A stretch of DNA of 64,000 nucleotides from Toxonevra muliebris (GCA_963691655.1 OY829328.1:89222400-89286399), one strand, 5' to 3'; positions 1 to 13,524 are shown, counted from the stretch's first letter. Program-made: numbers and translations. Notes: generated by a model not told the origin, from the letters alone.

Positions 1-2925
1 TTGAATTAAATTTGAAGAAAACAAAAATGAATTGAAAGGGAAATAAAGATTGAAAAATAAATTTTAAAAAGCCTTTTGTTGTGGGTATGATGAAAAACCA
101 AGGTTGCACGACAAAGATCTCCAATGTTTTAAAATGAAATTGGAAGTGTGTAGTACAAAATTTGAGAACAACTTGATAACTTGATTTCCGAATTATCCAC
201 TTGTATTTCAGAATCAAATCAAATGTAATTTAGACAATTCGGTTTCAGTGCAAGTGCAAGTGAAATATTTTGAAGTGTTTTTGTATTAATTAAAAATCAA
301 TTTTAAATTTTCTCAAGTAGTGTTGAAGAAGGTGTAGATATTACTTGTCTTTAAATTAGTTATATATATTCATTAACGTATTTTTAAAGTTGTAACGTGC
401 ATCCACACAACGTCATCTATTAAACAAATTTAAAGTTAAATACCTTCAATATAAATTATAGCTGACCCTGGGCGAATTTTTTTTTTAATCTTTTCACTGT
501 TGTGCAACTTTGTGTCTCAAATAGCCACTACCAATAGAACAACGCTATAGTAAAAGTTGGAGGGCGCCGCTGTGTACACAACTTTAATTTGTCTTGTACA
601 TTTCTTTCTATTAAAAGTATTCACGAGGTATAGCAAATATAGTGTTGTATCCTTTTTTTTTTACAAATTTCTAAAAACAATATCGAAATTTATAATCGTG
701 GTAACATATAAAGCAAACAAAGATTTTGCTATAAAAGATGAACAGCGCTATTTATAATTTTCATTTATGTATTTTTTAATTAAAAAAAAAAATTAATTTA
801 ACAGAAAAAACAAAAATTGCCGCTCTACTTAAAAAGAAAAATAACTAAATATCGTACTAGAAAAGAAAAACAAATAAAAATTTATACTGAATTTTTGTGA
901 AACTTAGAAATGAGTAAAGAGAATTGTGAGTTTTGATATGATCCACTTCGATCATAAAATTTGTTAGCTAATTTATTATATTCCGCACTAAATTTTATTA
1001 CAAATTTTCCTTGCAAATATAAAGTTTTTTTTTAAGACTGCTGACAATTCATAACTGCGTGCTCGCCTGTTTGCTCATTTTAAGTCTCACAAATTTATTT
1101 TATTGCTGATTTAAAGCTTAGAAAAGGAAAAATCAATGAAAAAAAGTAAAACACATACCGAGCATTCTGTTTTATTAGCCTTAGTTTTAATTTAATAATA
1201 ATTGAAAACAAAAAGAATAATATTTTTAATTAATTTTTTTTCGCTCTATTTTTATGTGCGTGTGAATTATATAACAAAATATTGAAATAAAAAAGTATGG
1301 AATTTAAACAAAAAATAAGTAAATAAACACAAACAAACAACAAAAAAAAAAAAAGATTACAATTTAAAACAAAAACAAACTTTACAATTTTAAGTAAATA
1401 TTTGTAACTTATAGTCTTAGAAGTTAAGTTGTAATGCTCTCATTGAAACAACAACAAATTATACACATAATAATACACTGAAAAAATAAATAATAAAATA
1501 AAACAAAAATGCGAGTTACATGTATGTAGGAATTATATTTCAAACAAACAAACAACCAATCACATTTACAAACTGTCGTCGTTTGCATGTAGTTTTGAGA
1601 ATTAATATTGAAATATGAAAAAGAAATAATATGATCAATAACATAAAAATTAATAAATCTTACCAATAATGAGTCTTTACTTCTTTTACAATTGAATTTT
1701 ACAAGCTTAAACAAAATTGAGATTCATTTATGAACAAAGTCAAGACTAAATCAGAATTAATGCTATCTATTTAGAATCCGATGAAAAAGAATTAAGTACG
1801 TCAATGGAAAACGGTTTTTAAAATTTGTTTCTATTTCAATAGAAAGGATTTTTAAATAAACGATTTCCTCTGTTTCGATATCGTCGAAAACGATTTTCTG
1901 TGTTCCCGCTTTGTTGAAAAGTAATATCTGCTATTTTGAATTCAGTGGACTGGAAATTATGTTTTTTGATTCCGATAAAATGATTATTATTTCGAAACAA
2001 ATAATTCTCCTACACCTATAAAGATGCAAATGAATTTTTCTTTTACGATATCAATATTATCTTGTTTTTGAACATACGGAGGAAACGAGTTATTACTTAA
2101 CAGACCAGAATTCTTTCCTATCAAGAACCGAAACAAAAGAAATATCTGATTCGATTCCAATGGAATGGAATATCTCTGTCCAAATGGAGTCCATACCATT
2201 TCAGACCAGTAAGTAAATCGAGCTGTAACAATATATATACATATATTTTTTTATCCAAATCAAATTGCAGGATATGTCGTCGGCAAATTTCCAAATCGAC
2301 TTCGATAGAAATTGTAATTTTCACTTACTGCGAACCGTCAGTCTTTAATTTTACCAATTGTTTTTTTTTTTTCTTAAAAATAAATTTGTCTGCCATTTTT
2401 CATTTCATTTAATGTACAATTCTTTTATTTTGTTATAAAAAACCCTGGCGTAAATTTATAATTTCTCGCTATGTAGATTGAATTATGTAGGTAGAATAGA
2501 CTCAAATAGAAATCGTAAAATGCATAATATTTTAAAGAGATTTAATCTTGATTTTGTATATTCTAATTTATGCTTTTTATATTTGTATTTTTGTCTTCTT
2601 CCATGAATAAAATAATTTATATAAATGCATAAAATGAAACAAAATAAATATTTGTATGTCAGGATAATGGAATATGTAATAAATATAATGAAAATAACAT
2701 TAATAAAATGTAATAAATAATTATAAACAACAACTATACGTTAAAATACAAGCATACAAGCAAACACACACACACAAAACTTAAATTAAAATTTAAAAAT
2801 AAAAACAACAAATTCTTAAACATTATTCGGAAGTATTTTATTTTTTTAAATAAGTGGATTAATTAGACTTCTTTATGATTTCGAAAACAACAAATATTTT
2901 AGAGTGAAAAGAGGCAGAATAAAAA
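1..2925. other. Gene-less AT-rich stretch
   Basis: No coding exon, RNA gene or transposon could be recognised in this 2.9-kb stretch. The open frames are short, low in complexity and rich in Phe, Lys, Asn and Ile, as chance frames in AT-rich DNA are. A CA run lies near 2765-2777. It could be intergenic DNA or intron/UTR of a gene beyond the left edge; nothing in the sequence decides this. Confidence 0.5.
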
Positions 2926-3238
2926 ATGGTGTGTGAACCGATAACGGAGGGGATCGTCACTATACAGAGAAATAGCAATAAGCGCGCCTATTTAGCAGTG
3001 TATGCTAAAAAGCATAGCATTAATCCACAAACCAGGTACCTATTCATAGACGGAAATCCTCAGAAAATCTTAAAAGATACTCCAAATTCCATGGGAAAGA
3101 ACCATGCTATCAGAAATCGAAAACTACGATGGCAAGACCAAGACCAATAACGACGTTGTTAAATAGCAGCTTATTCTTGGGTGGCCATTATCATTTCCGA
3201 GTATCAGAAATTGACAACAGAATGGAATAGTAGCGACA

Positions 3239-3320
3239 TATTGTCGCCTGAGAATTGATTTGGCGTATGTGTGTACAAATTCATATACCTATACGCCAAA
3301 TCAATTCTCAGGCGACGATA
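3239..3320. repeat. 30-bp near-perfect inverted repeat (hairpin, 22-nt loop)
   Basis: Bases 3239-3268 are the reverse complement of 3291-3320 with one mismatch (29 of 30), separated by a 22-base spacer. A transcript from either strand would form a long hairpin. Outside the arms the match weakens but does not vanish at once. It could be a fold-back or MITE core, or a hairpin-RNA source. No target-site duplication could be defined. It sits about 150 bp before a remnant resembling the tail of a non-LTR retrotransposon. Confidence 0.8.
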
Positions 3321-3394
3321 TGGCAGACTGTCATTCTACGAATCACAGCTATTGCTAGCTGAAAGTAAAGTAAAAAATGTTCCATTCCTATTAG

Positions 3395-3600
3395 ATTTGG
3401 AGCGCAGTTGACTGGACACTGACTGCTGTTTTTCTCGAAAAGAGAATGAAAAGCCAGAGCACATTCTCTTGAACCGCGAGGCACTCGTAGGAGGACAAGA
3501 TATCTGGAATACTACTGGTCAGATAGTTTGGATCGTTACCTTCGAACAAAAACTCTTACTATGATTGGCTTATCTGAATTCATATAAGTAACCTGATTCT
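3395..3600 (+). pseudogene. Possible non-LTR retrotransposon RNase H tail remnant
   Basis: The plus strand around 3422-3482 reads as a short Cys-Cys / Glu-rich / P-E-H-I-L-L stretch. It resembles the zinc-knuckle tail after the RNase H domain of Jockey/R1-type retrotransposons, where a Cys pair is followed by acidic residues and a conserved H-x-L-x-x-C segment. The final Cys is missing and stops interrupt the frame on both sides. A 74-codon open frame at 2926-3150 just upstream is not recognised and may belong to the same decayed insert. Identification rests on motif resemblance only. Confidence 0.25.
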
Positions 3601-5513
3601 GGGGTTACAATAGAGGTATTGATTGCACTACAATATTATTGGTATAATATTTATCTATAATCACTTAAACCTTTAGATTGCATTAAAGCGTATTTAATGC
3701 AATCTATATACTTTCTTCTACTCCATCAGATGCATGGCTTGGATTCCCGATATATTTAGTATACATAATTTCATTATTCTTGTTATCCCAAATTCCACTT
3801 TGGCTTAACCTTATACAAACTTAACCCTTTTTTTTGTAGGCGAACTTCAGTTTTCGTAACGCGGCCATGTTTCAATATAAAACGGCCACGTTTCCGGTAA
3901 AAATAAGCTTAAATTTATTTGTTTTGTGTAATTTCAGATTCTTATCTTTTAAGGCCGTCCGACCTTAAATAGCCCAAAGCTCAGGGGTGAATGCAGGTTG
4001 ATTTTTTGAGGGTGAAATTCTCTCTCCCCTAGCCACCCCTGAAACATTCGTACCAAAACTCATGAAATTTTCTACAGACTTACGAACAAGAACATTTACT
4101 ATCTGTGGTTTTTTCTGCTAAATGTTTGCTTAAACACTTCAATGTACGAGCACAAATTCCTTTTTCACCTTTCATTTTGAGGTGTTCAAGAGAAGTAGTG
4201 CTGCAAATGTCTAAATGTAGGGGTCTACGCCTCGGAAGTACCGGCCAACAAGTCGACTACGATCCATTAAACAGAGCAAACTACCAAGAACAAACTGCCT
4301 AGCTAAAGTTTAACAAACTCTTATAAAAACAAAAACACAATTTTTTCCAGTTTTTAATCATGACAGAGAAATTTGATTTGTTTTTTTCTTTATTATTTTT
4401 TGTATGAATTTACTTGAATTGAACATTCATGATTCCAGTATTACTATGTATTACAGTTTTTATTTTTTTTTATATTTTTATTAACTTCACAAAATTACAT
4501 TCAAGTTGAATTTTTATTAAAATTGATTTTGACACACTTTTTACATCGTTTGCTTTTCCTGTTTAATTAAATTTGAACATAATTGATTACAATCATGTTG
4601 TGCATTCAAAGTACGCTTTCAAAACGATAGACTTTTTTCGAACGATATTGGAATTCGAAAGCAGTGCTGTTTCGAACATGTTTGATATTTATTTTGTCTC
4701 TTAATGATTTTAGCTTATTTAAGTTTAATTATTTTTATATGTTGTTTGACTAGGAATGCTGTATGCGTATTTTTCTGTTAAAAGAAAACTATAGATAATA
4801 CATAATTCTAGGAAGCTCGTTTCGTCGTTAATGCTTCGTCGTTTGATAGTTTTTTTTGTGTATTTTATATTTTTAACTACAGATTCCTGCTTTTGGTTTT
4901 TCTTTTTTAATATTAATTATAATATCAAATTGGCAAGTACCAAAATTCTACTTTCATGTATATTTCAGCTGCCTACATAATTATGTCTCTCATATCAATC
5001 CTAGAGCTAGCTCGTGACTTGTTTTTATAAATAAAATTTGTTAGAAATTATATAAAATTAGTTCAAATGTAAAAATTAGGAAAAATATTGCTTTCAAAAT
5101 CGTTGTTAAACTTAAATATACATATACATTTGTAATAAGCGTGTGTTATGTTTCTACATCAATATACTTATACGTATGTATGTAGTGTGCGCTTAAATTA
5201 GTTTACATAAATTACATTCAAAAATTAATTAACTTAAACGTAAACTTTGTCAATAATTCATTTAAAAGAAGAAGGAAATTTTTTTCTATAAAAATTATAA
5301 AAAATAAAACGAAGATAGAGAAACTTAATTTACCAAAAACAAATTTAATGCTTTGCTATGACTGTGGCTAAGCAAAAACAGCTGCGAGCTGCTACAGTAA
5401 TACTGCTGCCATAGCAGCCGCATTGGCTGCCAACGCATAACATTAGCAGTAGCAGCATAAAGCCACTTTGTTGACATTACTAATATCGGTACTGCTTTAA
5501 GCAGCGCCCATTG
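3601..5513. other. Gene-less stretch with the presumptive 3' UTR of the RNF25-like gene
   Basis: No exon was recognised between 3601 and 5340. From about 5340 to 5513 the DNA is richer in GC, with GCA/CAG-type repeats, and directly follows the minus-strand stop codon of the RNF25-like gene, so it is probably its 3' UTR. Several TTTATT words, read on the minus strand as AATAAA, lie further left. None can be singled out as the functional poly(A) signal. A 65-codon open frame at 4105-4302 has no recognisable domain. Confidence 0.45.
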
Positions 5514-7004
5514 TCACCTGCTGTGAAAGCTGCTGGATGCATGTGACTTCGCCTGTTTGCCACTAGTTGCTGCAGATTTGGCTGGTTGCGGTGCACTGCT
5601 ACCAGCACTACTCCCAACACCACTTCCACCACCACCACCACCACCTGCATCTGCCGAGTGATTGTTTTGCTGATGATGAGGATGATGATTTTCGTAGCGC
5701 TCCCTATCACGCTCACGATATTGTTGCTGATGGCGTCGTCCGCCACGATAATGATGATGCCGGCGATTAAAATGTTGATGTTGGTTATGCTGATAGTTGT
5801 TATTGGTTGGGTCATTGGAAATGCGTTGTGTTTGTTGCAGTACAGGAGCAAAATTTGTGTTGTTTGCAGCAGCAACAGAAACAGCGGATTTCGAGCAAGT
5901 AGCATCCTGCGGAATGCAAACCAATTAGTATATATAAAAATAAAATACAAACTTTTGTTACATTCAGTTTAATTTGAGTACTTACTTGAGGCGTATCTGG
6001 AGCTCCACCATTTCCATCTGCATTTTCTCCAGACACATTATTCTCTCCCGCCTGCTTTCGCTGTAATCGACGACGTATCTCCTCTTCTGTTTCAATCGAT
6101 ATGACCGCACCACTTTCAGCCTCTACATCGATTATGGCACCACGACTCTTCTGCTGCAAAAATAAGCTAGACATGCGCTCTTGTAGCTCGCGCAACTCAC
6201 GTGTCAACTTGAACTCGGGTGCATTTTGCAATTCTGCTGGCGGCATGGCGCACTTCAAACCGTCCGCTTCATCCGTAATACGTTCACGACACACAGGGCA
6301 GGCTGCATGAAATGGATCGGCCGTTTTCTGCAACCAGGCAGGCAATTTGTCGTATTCTTCTTGATAGTTTCGACGCAATGCATTCAGATGCCGCCCCAGA
6401 CAATAGCTATGCAAATAATGGAAGCATTCAGTACGCGTGAATTCATCACCATCGCTAAATCCGTACAGACAGATTACACACTGGCCAGAAGGTAAATTGC
6501 TGCCCGTTAAATGTTCACGCACTACTTCGATGAGATCGAAGACTACGGGGAAGCCCAGCGATTCTTGCAGTTTTGCCATGCATGCGCCTTTAATCGCATT
6601 CAAACGTTGATCATCCAAGCCACGCGGTCGCAACAGCTTGAAGTCGGGACTTACATCAGGATAACCTGGCAACGGCAGCACTTGTAGCGTCACGCACACA
6701 TACTGTTGCTCCGATTCATCACCCACTACAGGAAATACTGTCGTCTCGATTATTTCAGGCATTTCACTGAGGGAAGGTTAAGTTTCGAGTCAAATCTCTA
6801 CCTCTTAAAGGAAAAACCTACCTTTTCGGTTTTCTAGTTATGCGCACATCATCCATAAGTATCGCTTCGAGCGACTCCACCTCATCCAGCAGTCTAGGCA
6901 CATGCAAATAGATAAATTTATTAGTTAACGATTTTCTATTATTTTCTCAATAAATTTGCAAATGTGTTCGAATTATTTTCATTTTCTTATACTCACGCAT
7001 CCAT
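5514..7004 (-). CDS. RNF25-like E3 ubiquitin-protein ligase (RWD + RING), four coding exons
   Basis: Predicted coding exons on the minus strand are 7004-6997, 6893-6822, 6766-5986 and 5906-5514. All have GT/AG borders (GTGAGT, GTAGGT and GTAAGT donors) and keep one frame of 417 codons. The tiny first exon gives only Met-Asp and two bases of Ala. An RWD domain covers about residues 3-118 and starts with a DEVESLEAIL segment typical of the fold. A RING-H2 domain follows, with Cys123, Cys126, Cys141, His143, His146, Cys149, Cys183 and Cys186, and the long insert before the final Cys pair that RNF25/AO7 proteins carry. The tail is low in complexity: Asn/Gln/His, a Gly run, then Ser/Ala. RNF25 proteins recruit E2 enzymes to ubiquitinate substrates; the fly substrate cannot be told from sequence. 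The ATG at 6760-6762 inside exon 3 would delete half of the RWD domain, so I prefer the spliced start. Confidence 0.9.
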
Positions 7005-7530
7005 TTTCTTTAATTATATTTGCCTCTTTTCAGCTCTTTCACTTATGTATTTGATAAAATTGCTAACTTTTCAGTTTCCAATTAAAAATCGATTTTACTC
7101 TTCTACCTTTTCGCTCCTTCTTTGCAGGGAATCTATAACCACACACTTCCTTCTAACAACTTTGACACTTCCAAAACCGTAAACAACAACAACAATGGGA
7201 GGAGAACAGTGCTGACACATTGAATTATAGCATTTTTATTCTGAGTGCGTTCAGTTACTGAGTACATTTTGGACAATTGGACATTTTGAGTGCTTACGCT
7301 TTCAATAAAGAATTCAACCCGAAATATTTTTGCAGTCTCTGGATCACTGGACTTTAAAATGTCAGTCCCGGGATCCTGGGGTTTTCCACGATTTCTTTGC
7401 ACTGAATTTTTTAAGCTAAAAATTAAAAACTTTTGCTCCAATTTTTTCGTCCAACAAATTTGAAAATTAAAATTTTTTTAGGAACAAAAACAAAATATTG
7501 CACAAATTTTTCATGTGACTATTGATAATA
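7005..7530. other. Upstream flank of the RNF25-like gene
   Basis: This holds the presumed 5' UTR and promoter of the minus-strand RNF25-like gene. The base just upstream of its ATG is AT-rich and no TATA box is evident. No coding exon was recognised; the open frames here lack any domain. Confidence 0.4.
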
Positions 7531-7539
7531 AAAGTTTCT

Positions 7540-7810
7540 ACTTCTTCTTTTATGGTAGAACAGCACATGGAGGGCCTAGGCCGAGCTTTTCGCATCCATT
7601 CATGTTGTTGTGTGAAATATATTTCTACACAAACCTACAGTTTTAAGTGAAATGCTTTTTTCAGTCTTTGAAGCTTGCTATTGCCAGCCAATTAGAGTGG
7701 AGCTTTGTAAAAAAACTTGTATTTTCTATTTCTTATTTTTTTCCACGCCTACGATCGAGCCCTCAGCAGTCCATCACACTAACGACTACGCTATGGCCAC
7801 CGCACAGAGT
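7540..7810 (-). mobile_element. tRNA-derived SINE, minus strand
   Basis: Read on the minus strand, about 7800-7740 has a tRNA-like head: an A-box-like TAGCGTAGTCG and a B-box-like GGCTCGATCGT. Next comes a body with AAAACTGTAGGT and, about 50 bases on, GCTCGGCCTAGGC, then a tail of AGAAGAAGTAG type near 7540. The body matches, in opposite orientation, the element at 42345-42610. A tRNA head, a conserved body and a short repeat tail are the hallmarks of a SINE transcribed by RNA polymerase III. Ends are approximate and no target-site duplication was defined. Confidence 0.65.
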
Positions 7811-9420
7811 TTTATATAAATTGCAAATAAATACTACATTTGATACACCAACTAAAGACTAGCTCAAAGATCTATAGGGTTAGTTTTTAATAAATTCAGA
7901 AACAGTTACTCCTACTTCTTAAAAAATAATTCAAATATGTAAAGGCGTCACCTTCGAGACTAGATCTTAATTTGTTGTTGCATACACCAGTAGTTGGAAA
8001 GCACCTTTCGATGGAATCCATGATTGGAGAAAGATAATTTTCGGCCGTAGTATTGTAATGTATTGTTATGTTAATTGTACCCGTCTACAAATGGACGACC
8101 ATCATTGTAAGAGTTGAATTTTAATTAGTAAAGAATAACTAAAATTATTTCAAAACAGATTTCATAGTATCTTAAATTAGCAAAATTTAGCAAACCAGGA
8201 ATACAAAAAAAAACTAAACCTGAATTTTAAATGTCTCGAAAACGAAATGTGCTGGGGAAAAACTGAATACACCATCGGAATCTGAAAATTAAGTTTTCGT
8301 GTTTTGGCTTTCCGCTGTGTTTTTTTTTCATGTCACTACAGCGTAATTGTGGGTAGTAATCAAATATGTTTTAAACTATGTAACGTTTTAACCAAAAAAA
8401 AAAATGAACAAATTTCCACAGTGAAGGCAGTAAAGTTCATTACAAAAAAAAAAAAAAAAAAACAAGGAACAAATTTACAATTTTGGCATTTTTTTCCAAT
8501 TTGTTTTGTTTTCACTAAATTTTAAGAAATCTGCATTAAACCCTAACTCAACTTAACCCTAACAACATCAACAATTTTAAGTCTTTGGTCATTTAATCAA
8601 ATTTACTTTTTGATTGACCGATGAAACTGAAACTATTTTTTTTTTTTCAAATTTCTATACATATTCAGTTTTACGAATTAAATTATTTTATATTAGTATT
8701 TTACTCCGAGGATTTCATCCCGAGTGTAAGCCTTTCACCCTTATTCACATATCCACACATACTAATGCTAAAGTAAAAAGAGAGCAAAATCTAGAAAAGG
8801 AATTAATTTATTTAGTGAGAGCAAAATTAAATTACGCATACGACACTTGCATACATTTTTGTTAAGGTAAGGTATAGCAACAACAACATCAAACAAAAAA
8901 TAAAACAACTACAATAAAAGTAGATATCTATTGAAATTCAAAGAAGAATCATAAGAGTCGAAGGACAAAAAAGGAGCAACAAAAATTTCAACCCTTAAAG
9001 AGAATAGAGAATATTTTGGTAGCAAAGCACACACAAAAATAAGAAAAAAACGAGCGAGTGAAGGTATAATGAAACACGTGCTTTGCACAAACAACTACAG
9101 CTTTCGTGTTGTGCTTATGGATATGTGTTTGTGACACTCGTATGCAAAAGTATGAATTATGTGTTCGTGTGAGTGAGTACGTATATGTGCGCACAAAAGG
9201 ATACGCGTTCATGCGTTGTGCGCTGCTAAGGTTATACGCTTTTATTCTCATTGTTGTTTTCATTTTTTGCACAGTCTAATTTTTTGGTAAAATTCCATTC
9301 ATTTAAAAATTTTGAGTGCTTACTTTAATACCTTTACCTTTTCAGCGTCGTCGGCAATTTTGTTGTTGTTGGACTTGAATGCTTCTTTTTTTGCACATAT
9401 TCGTAAATTTATTTGTTTGA
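7811..9420. other. Gene-less stretch
   Basis: AT-rich DNA without a recognisable exon. A poly(A) run lies near 8443-8462. The open frames are low in complexity. Confidence 0.45.
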
Positions 9421-9990
9421 AGACTAGTGCGCGGTCGCAAAAACTTAAATGAGTGCGCTTCTAACGAAAGCGTTCGGCGTTCGGCGTTGCTGTGAATTCG
9501 TTAGATGCAAAATTGGTGTAGTATGAGTATTTGGTATGTAGTAGTAGTGGTAGTTAGTTGAACAAACCAAAAAAATCAGAAAAAGTTTCCTGCCGTTCTG
9601 AAGAAGACGAACGTTACGTTCAAACGCGAATGCGAAGACAACAACGAACACGGCATTTACACATTTTCAATTTCAATTTCAGTTTACAACGGAAAGTTCT
9701 AAACGCCGGTCGTGGTTTGTGATCTCGCGGTGCAAATTTTCCACAAAAGAAAAATATAATATAAAAACAACAACAACAAGTAACGTCAAGTTTCGGAAGC
9801 AAAAAAAAAACAAAAGAAAATACCAATAAACAAAAAAGTAGAAGAAGAAGTAGAAAATTGTGAAATAAAGTGAGAAAAGAACGTTACACCCAACCATAAA
9901 AGCGTAGAGCACCGCCCAAAACACAACCCACTTGCAGTGAAATTTAGTAGGATATTTGTAAAATATAAAGTAATTTTACATCTACGCGCA
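9420..9990 (+). promoter_or_regulatory. Possible promoter and non-coding first exon of the SLC6 transporter gene
   Basis: Composition changes here: about 9425-9740 is richer in GC, with many CG steps, and is followed by A-rich DNA with CAA and GAA repeats. That pattern is common in fly 5' UTRs. There is no sensible open frame on the plus strand. The next plus-strand coding exon is that of the SLC6 transporter at 20198, so this could be its distal non-coding exon. It could equally belong to an unrelated non-coding transcript. No Inr or TATA element is clear enough to place a start site. Confidence 0.25.
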
Positions 9991-9999
9991 CATATAGAA

Positions 10000-12900
10000 C
10001 GCAGTACAATATAAGCAAAAGTTTTACAAGAATAAAATATAGGACGGAAGATTATGCTACAAAAATCAAAATGAAAATCACATAATTTTTCAGCCTCAAA
10101 AACTTTTTACACACACATACACAGTCAAACATTTACATTTTATGTGCGATTATGTATATTTTTTTGTTGTTTTTTAATTTAAACTTTCTTGTTTTTTTTT
10201 TCAATATGCCAAAAAGTATTGAAAATATTTGCCAAATTGCAATTTTAGGTTTTTTCTGTCGGGGAAGGGGAAAACGAATTCGCAATGAACGAAAACCCCA
10301 ACACGAAAAATCATCAAAATTTCCGCGAACGTCATCAATGAATGCAATAAAATAAATATTTATATCTGTTCTTGTTGCTATTTTCAAAAACTAAAATAGC
10401 ATCAAAAATAACAACAACAACAGTAAAAACTGAGATTTGAAAATGAATGCCAACAAAATTTGATAAATAATTTGCACATTTTTCATTCTAATTTTTTTTT
10501 TTTGGTGAAAAATCTTGGACTTGACATGTGCAAAATAAAAAATGTATGGCAAGGAGATATATATGGTGGCGAAGAGAAAGAGAGAGAGCGAGTGAAAGTG
10601 TGCATGTATTAGTAATACATACGAGTAGATGAGTTGCAGTTGAGGCTGGCAATGGCAGTGAAGAAGAAAACCACGAGGAAGAGCAAGAAGACGACCAAAA
10701 GAAGAAATTTTGTTTGATACCTTTGAAAGGAGGCAGGTGGAGTACACAATATTCCAGGCTACAGAGTGAAGTCCGTTATCACTTTCCTCCCTCATCTATA
10801 ATTATCTACTTGTACCAAAAGTGGGTGGCGCTCTCTATGCGCTAAAAGCAAATCAAAAAATCAATTTTTTTTTGTTATTGCCAAAACAAAAAAAACTTGA
10901 GTATCAAAAAAGGAAAATAAATACAAAACCAGACAAATTATAAAACTACTCTCGTACTTAATACTTAATTTTTGTGGTTAACATAAATTTTACGTTTATA
11001 CACAAAAAATAAACTAAAAAAGTAATTAAAAGTAAATATATAGGTAGAGCTCCATAAATATGTACACCTCCATCAAAGAAAACGCATGGAATGCTTTTTT
11101 AATGGCTTGTTTTCAAAAAGAATTTTGTGTATGCAGCAATAAAGTAGCAATAGTTAAATACAAATTACACCAGCTAGAAAAACTTTGCTAAAATTCTTAG
11201 AAATAAAGAGCGAATAATTTACAACTGACACTAGGTTATGGTTGGAATTGCCACTTGCTTCTACTTATTGTTTCCAAAAAGTAGAAAATCAATGCTCATG
11301 CGATATGTACTAAAATGCTTGGGTTCGATGCTTGGGACAATAGAAAAGAAATTAAAAAATAGAAAAGTAAAGTTTAAAAATATTTGAGCTGAAAAATTAA
11401 ATAAAAACTTTAATTTTGGTCAAAAATTTCAAACTGAAAATATTATCTGATTTTCATCTGGATGAGTAGTAATTTTTCAATTTTCCAACAATGCTCCAAA
11501 AGGTTTTGGAACTAGGGAACAGTTTTAAGTATCACCGTATATGGCAATAATATATTTATGTACATACATATGTATGTACAATAAGTACGAATACCAGCCT
11601 TAGAAGTGCATTGATTGCAAATTTAAACCTGAAGAATAGCTACTTGATTTTTTATCCATATTCCTGGTAACAAATATTTTTTATTTGTTAACCGCTTAAA
11701 GATTTTATTTAGTTTCAACAACACATTTCATTAAGGGTAAATTTTAATTATTTTCTGTTGCTCACTTATTATTATAGGTGCTCTATATATGTACATACTT
11801 ACTTATACATACATAGTCCTACTGCTGCTGTTGCTTGTTATCATTGTTGCTGCGATTTGCTGTTGTTTAAATTATTTGATTTAATGATGTTCTTAGATTT
11901 GTTAATTGATTTTTTCATGCCAACAACAGTTGCGGCCGTTCGTACATTTATTATTGCTGTTGTGGTTGTTGTTGTATTTATTATTGCTACTGATGCTAAA
12001 TATTTTAGGCTCATTATACATTTTTCAGGAGAAGAAAATAGCATTAAGAAATATAAGAAAATTCCGTAATTAATATAAAATCAAACAAATAATAAACAAA
12101 TTCAATAAAAAATTGCAAAATTACGGAAAATAATTACATAGAAAACAAAACTAAAATGTGAAAATGAAGAATTATGCGCAAAAATTTATTTATGAAATAT
12201 TAAAGAAAGAGAAGGGAAAGAAAACAACAGCAGAGAAATAAGGATAAAAAGGAAAATATTTAATAATTGGTTAGAATGAGAAGAAAAAGCAGAGTAGCAA
12301 ATTTATCACGAAAATAGGGAAATATTTGTTGAAATTTGATAGACTGAAGAGAGAATAAAGGATAACAAGGAGAAAAAGAAAGAAGAAAATGAAAGAACGA
12401 AGCAAAATTGTTAGCCAAAGTTTAAAATTGTAAAAACTTTAAACTTAAAAGAAAACTTTTAAATCGTGTAAAAAACATTAAAAAAGCAGGGGGAAAAATG
12501 AAGGACTGTAAAGAATGAAGTGAACTTCTGAAAACATCAAATAGAAAGAAATAATAATAACAGAGAAATAAGAACAAAAACTCAATTTAATAACAAGGAA
12601 TAAGGGGTAAAAGGAAAAAGGGGAAAACATAACACTTTGTATGGGGATAACCAAATGGAAAACCACGTTGTGGCAGCAAAAGCACACCAGGGAAAAAGTA
12701 AAAGAAAAATGGGCAGCAAAACCTTTACGGTTTTGCTTCAACTCGAAATTATCGATTCACAGTTTGTTTGTTTGGTTTTTGACATTTCTTTTGTACTGCT
12801 GTCATTTTTTGTGCATTTCAAAATCTTTTTATTCATTATACATTATAGTTTTTAACACTTTTTCAAACTAAAATTTCAGCTTAGAAATTTAGTTCAATTT

Positions 12901-13520
12901 TCATTGTGCGCCTTTTCGTTTTTGTTTTTATTTTCAACCCTCTTTGTATTTTATATGGGGTAGTAGTAGCTATAAATTGAAAAGAGGCGAAAAACTTTCG
13001 GAAATTAATTTGCGTCGCAGTACAAATACACACATATACAGAGATGTGCAACACACACATACCTTCACACGTACTCGTACATGCATGTAAATATATATAT
13101 CAATATATTTATTTAATATTCAAATATTCTATTTTCAGTTTTTTTTTTTTTTTTTTGGTGTATTGCATATACAATATATATATAAGCGAATGACAATTAA
13201 GAAATTTTGTTTTTATTACTAAAAATAAACATTGGTTATAGCTGTTAAAATAGCAGTGTTACTTCTGGTAGCTACTAAAAAAGGACAATACAGAATGCAG
13301 TAATGATTAATTTATTGATAACAAAGAATCGAAAAAGTATTGTATTTGCCATTAACAAATAGTAATCTCTCTTTAACACAATACAAATTTATTTTACCTG
13401 AAAGTAAATTTCGTGCACACAACCAAGTTTTCATTGTAAAACATAACAGTCTGGAAGTTACAGAGTATATGAAAAACCAGAAAATTAATTGATCAGAGTA
13501 AAATGACTGATGATCTTAAC
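10000..13520. other. Gene-less stretch, possibly intron of the SLC6 transcription unit
   Basis: No exon was recognised. A B-box-like GGTTCGATGCT lies near 11322, but without a convincing A box. Purine-rich DNA without coding potential covers about 12150-12620, and a poly(T) run lies at 13139-13156. Confidence 0.45.
11559..11580. repeat. 22-bp perfect palindrome
   Basis: Positions 11559-11580 equal their own reverse complement. The sequence is built from TACATA/TATGTA words that recur widely in this window and in fly genomes. It is most likely a simple-sequence palindrome and not a dedicated site. Confidence 0.7.
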
Positions 13521-13524
13521 CTTT

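Noticed and set aside
5586..5972. 128-codon plus-strand open frame opposite the RNF25-like tail
   Set aside because: Antisense translation of the low-complexity His/Asn/Gly-coding tail.
11300..11335. B-box-like GGTTCGATGCT as a tRNA or SINE
   Set aside because: There is no matching A box at the right distance and no tRNA fold.
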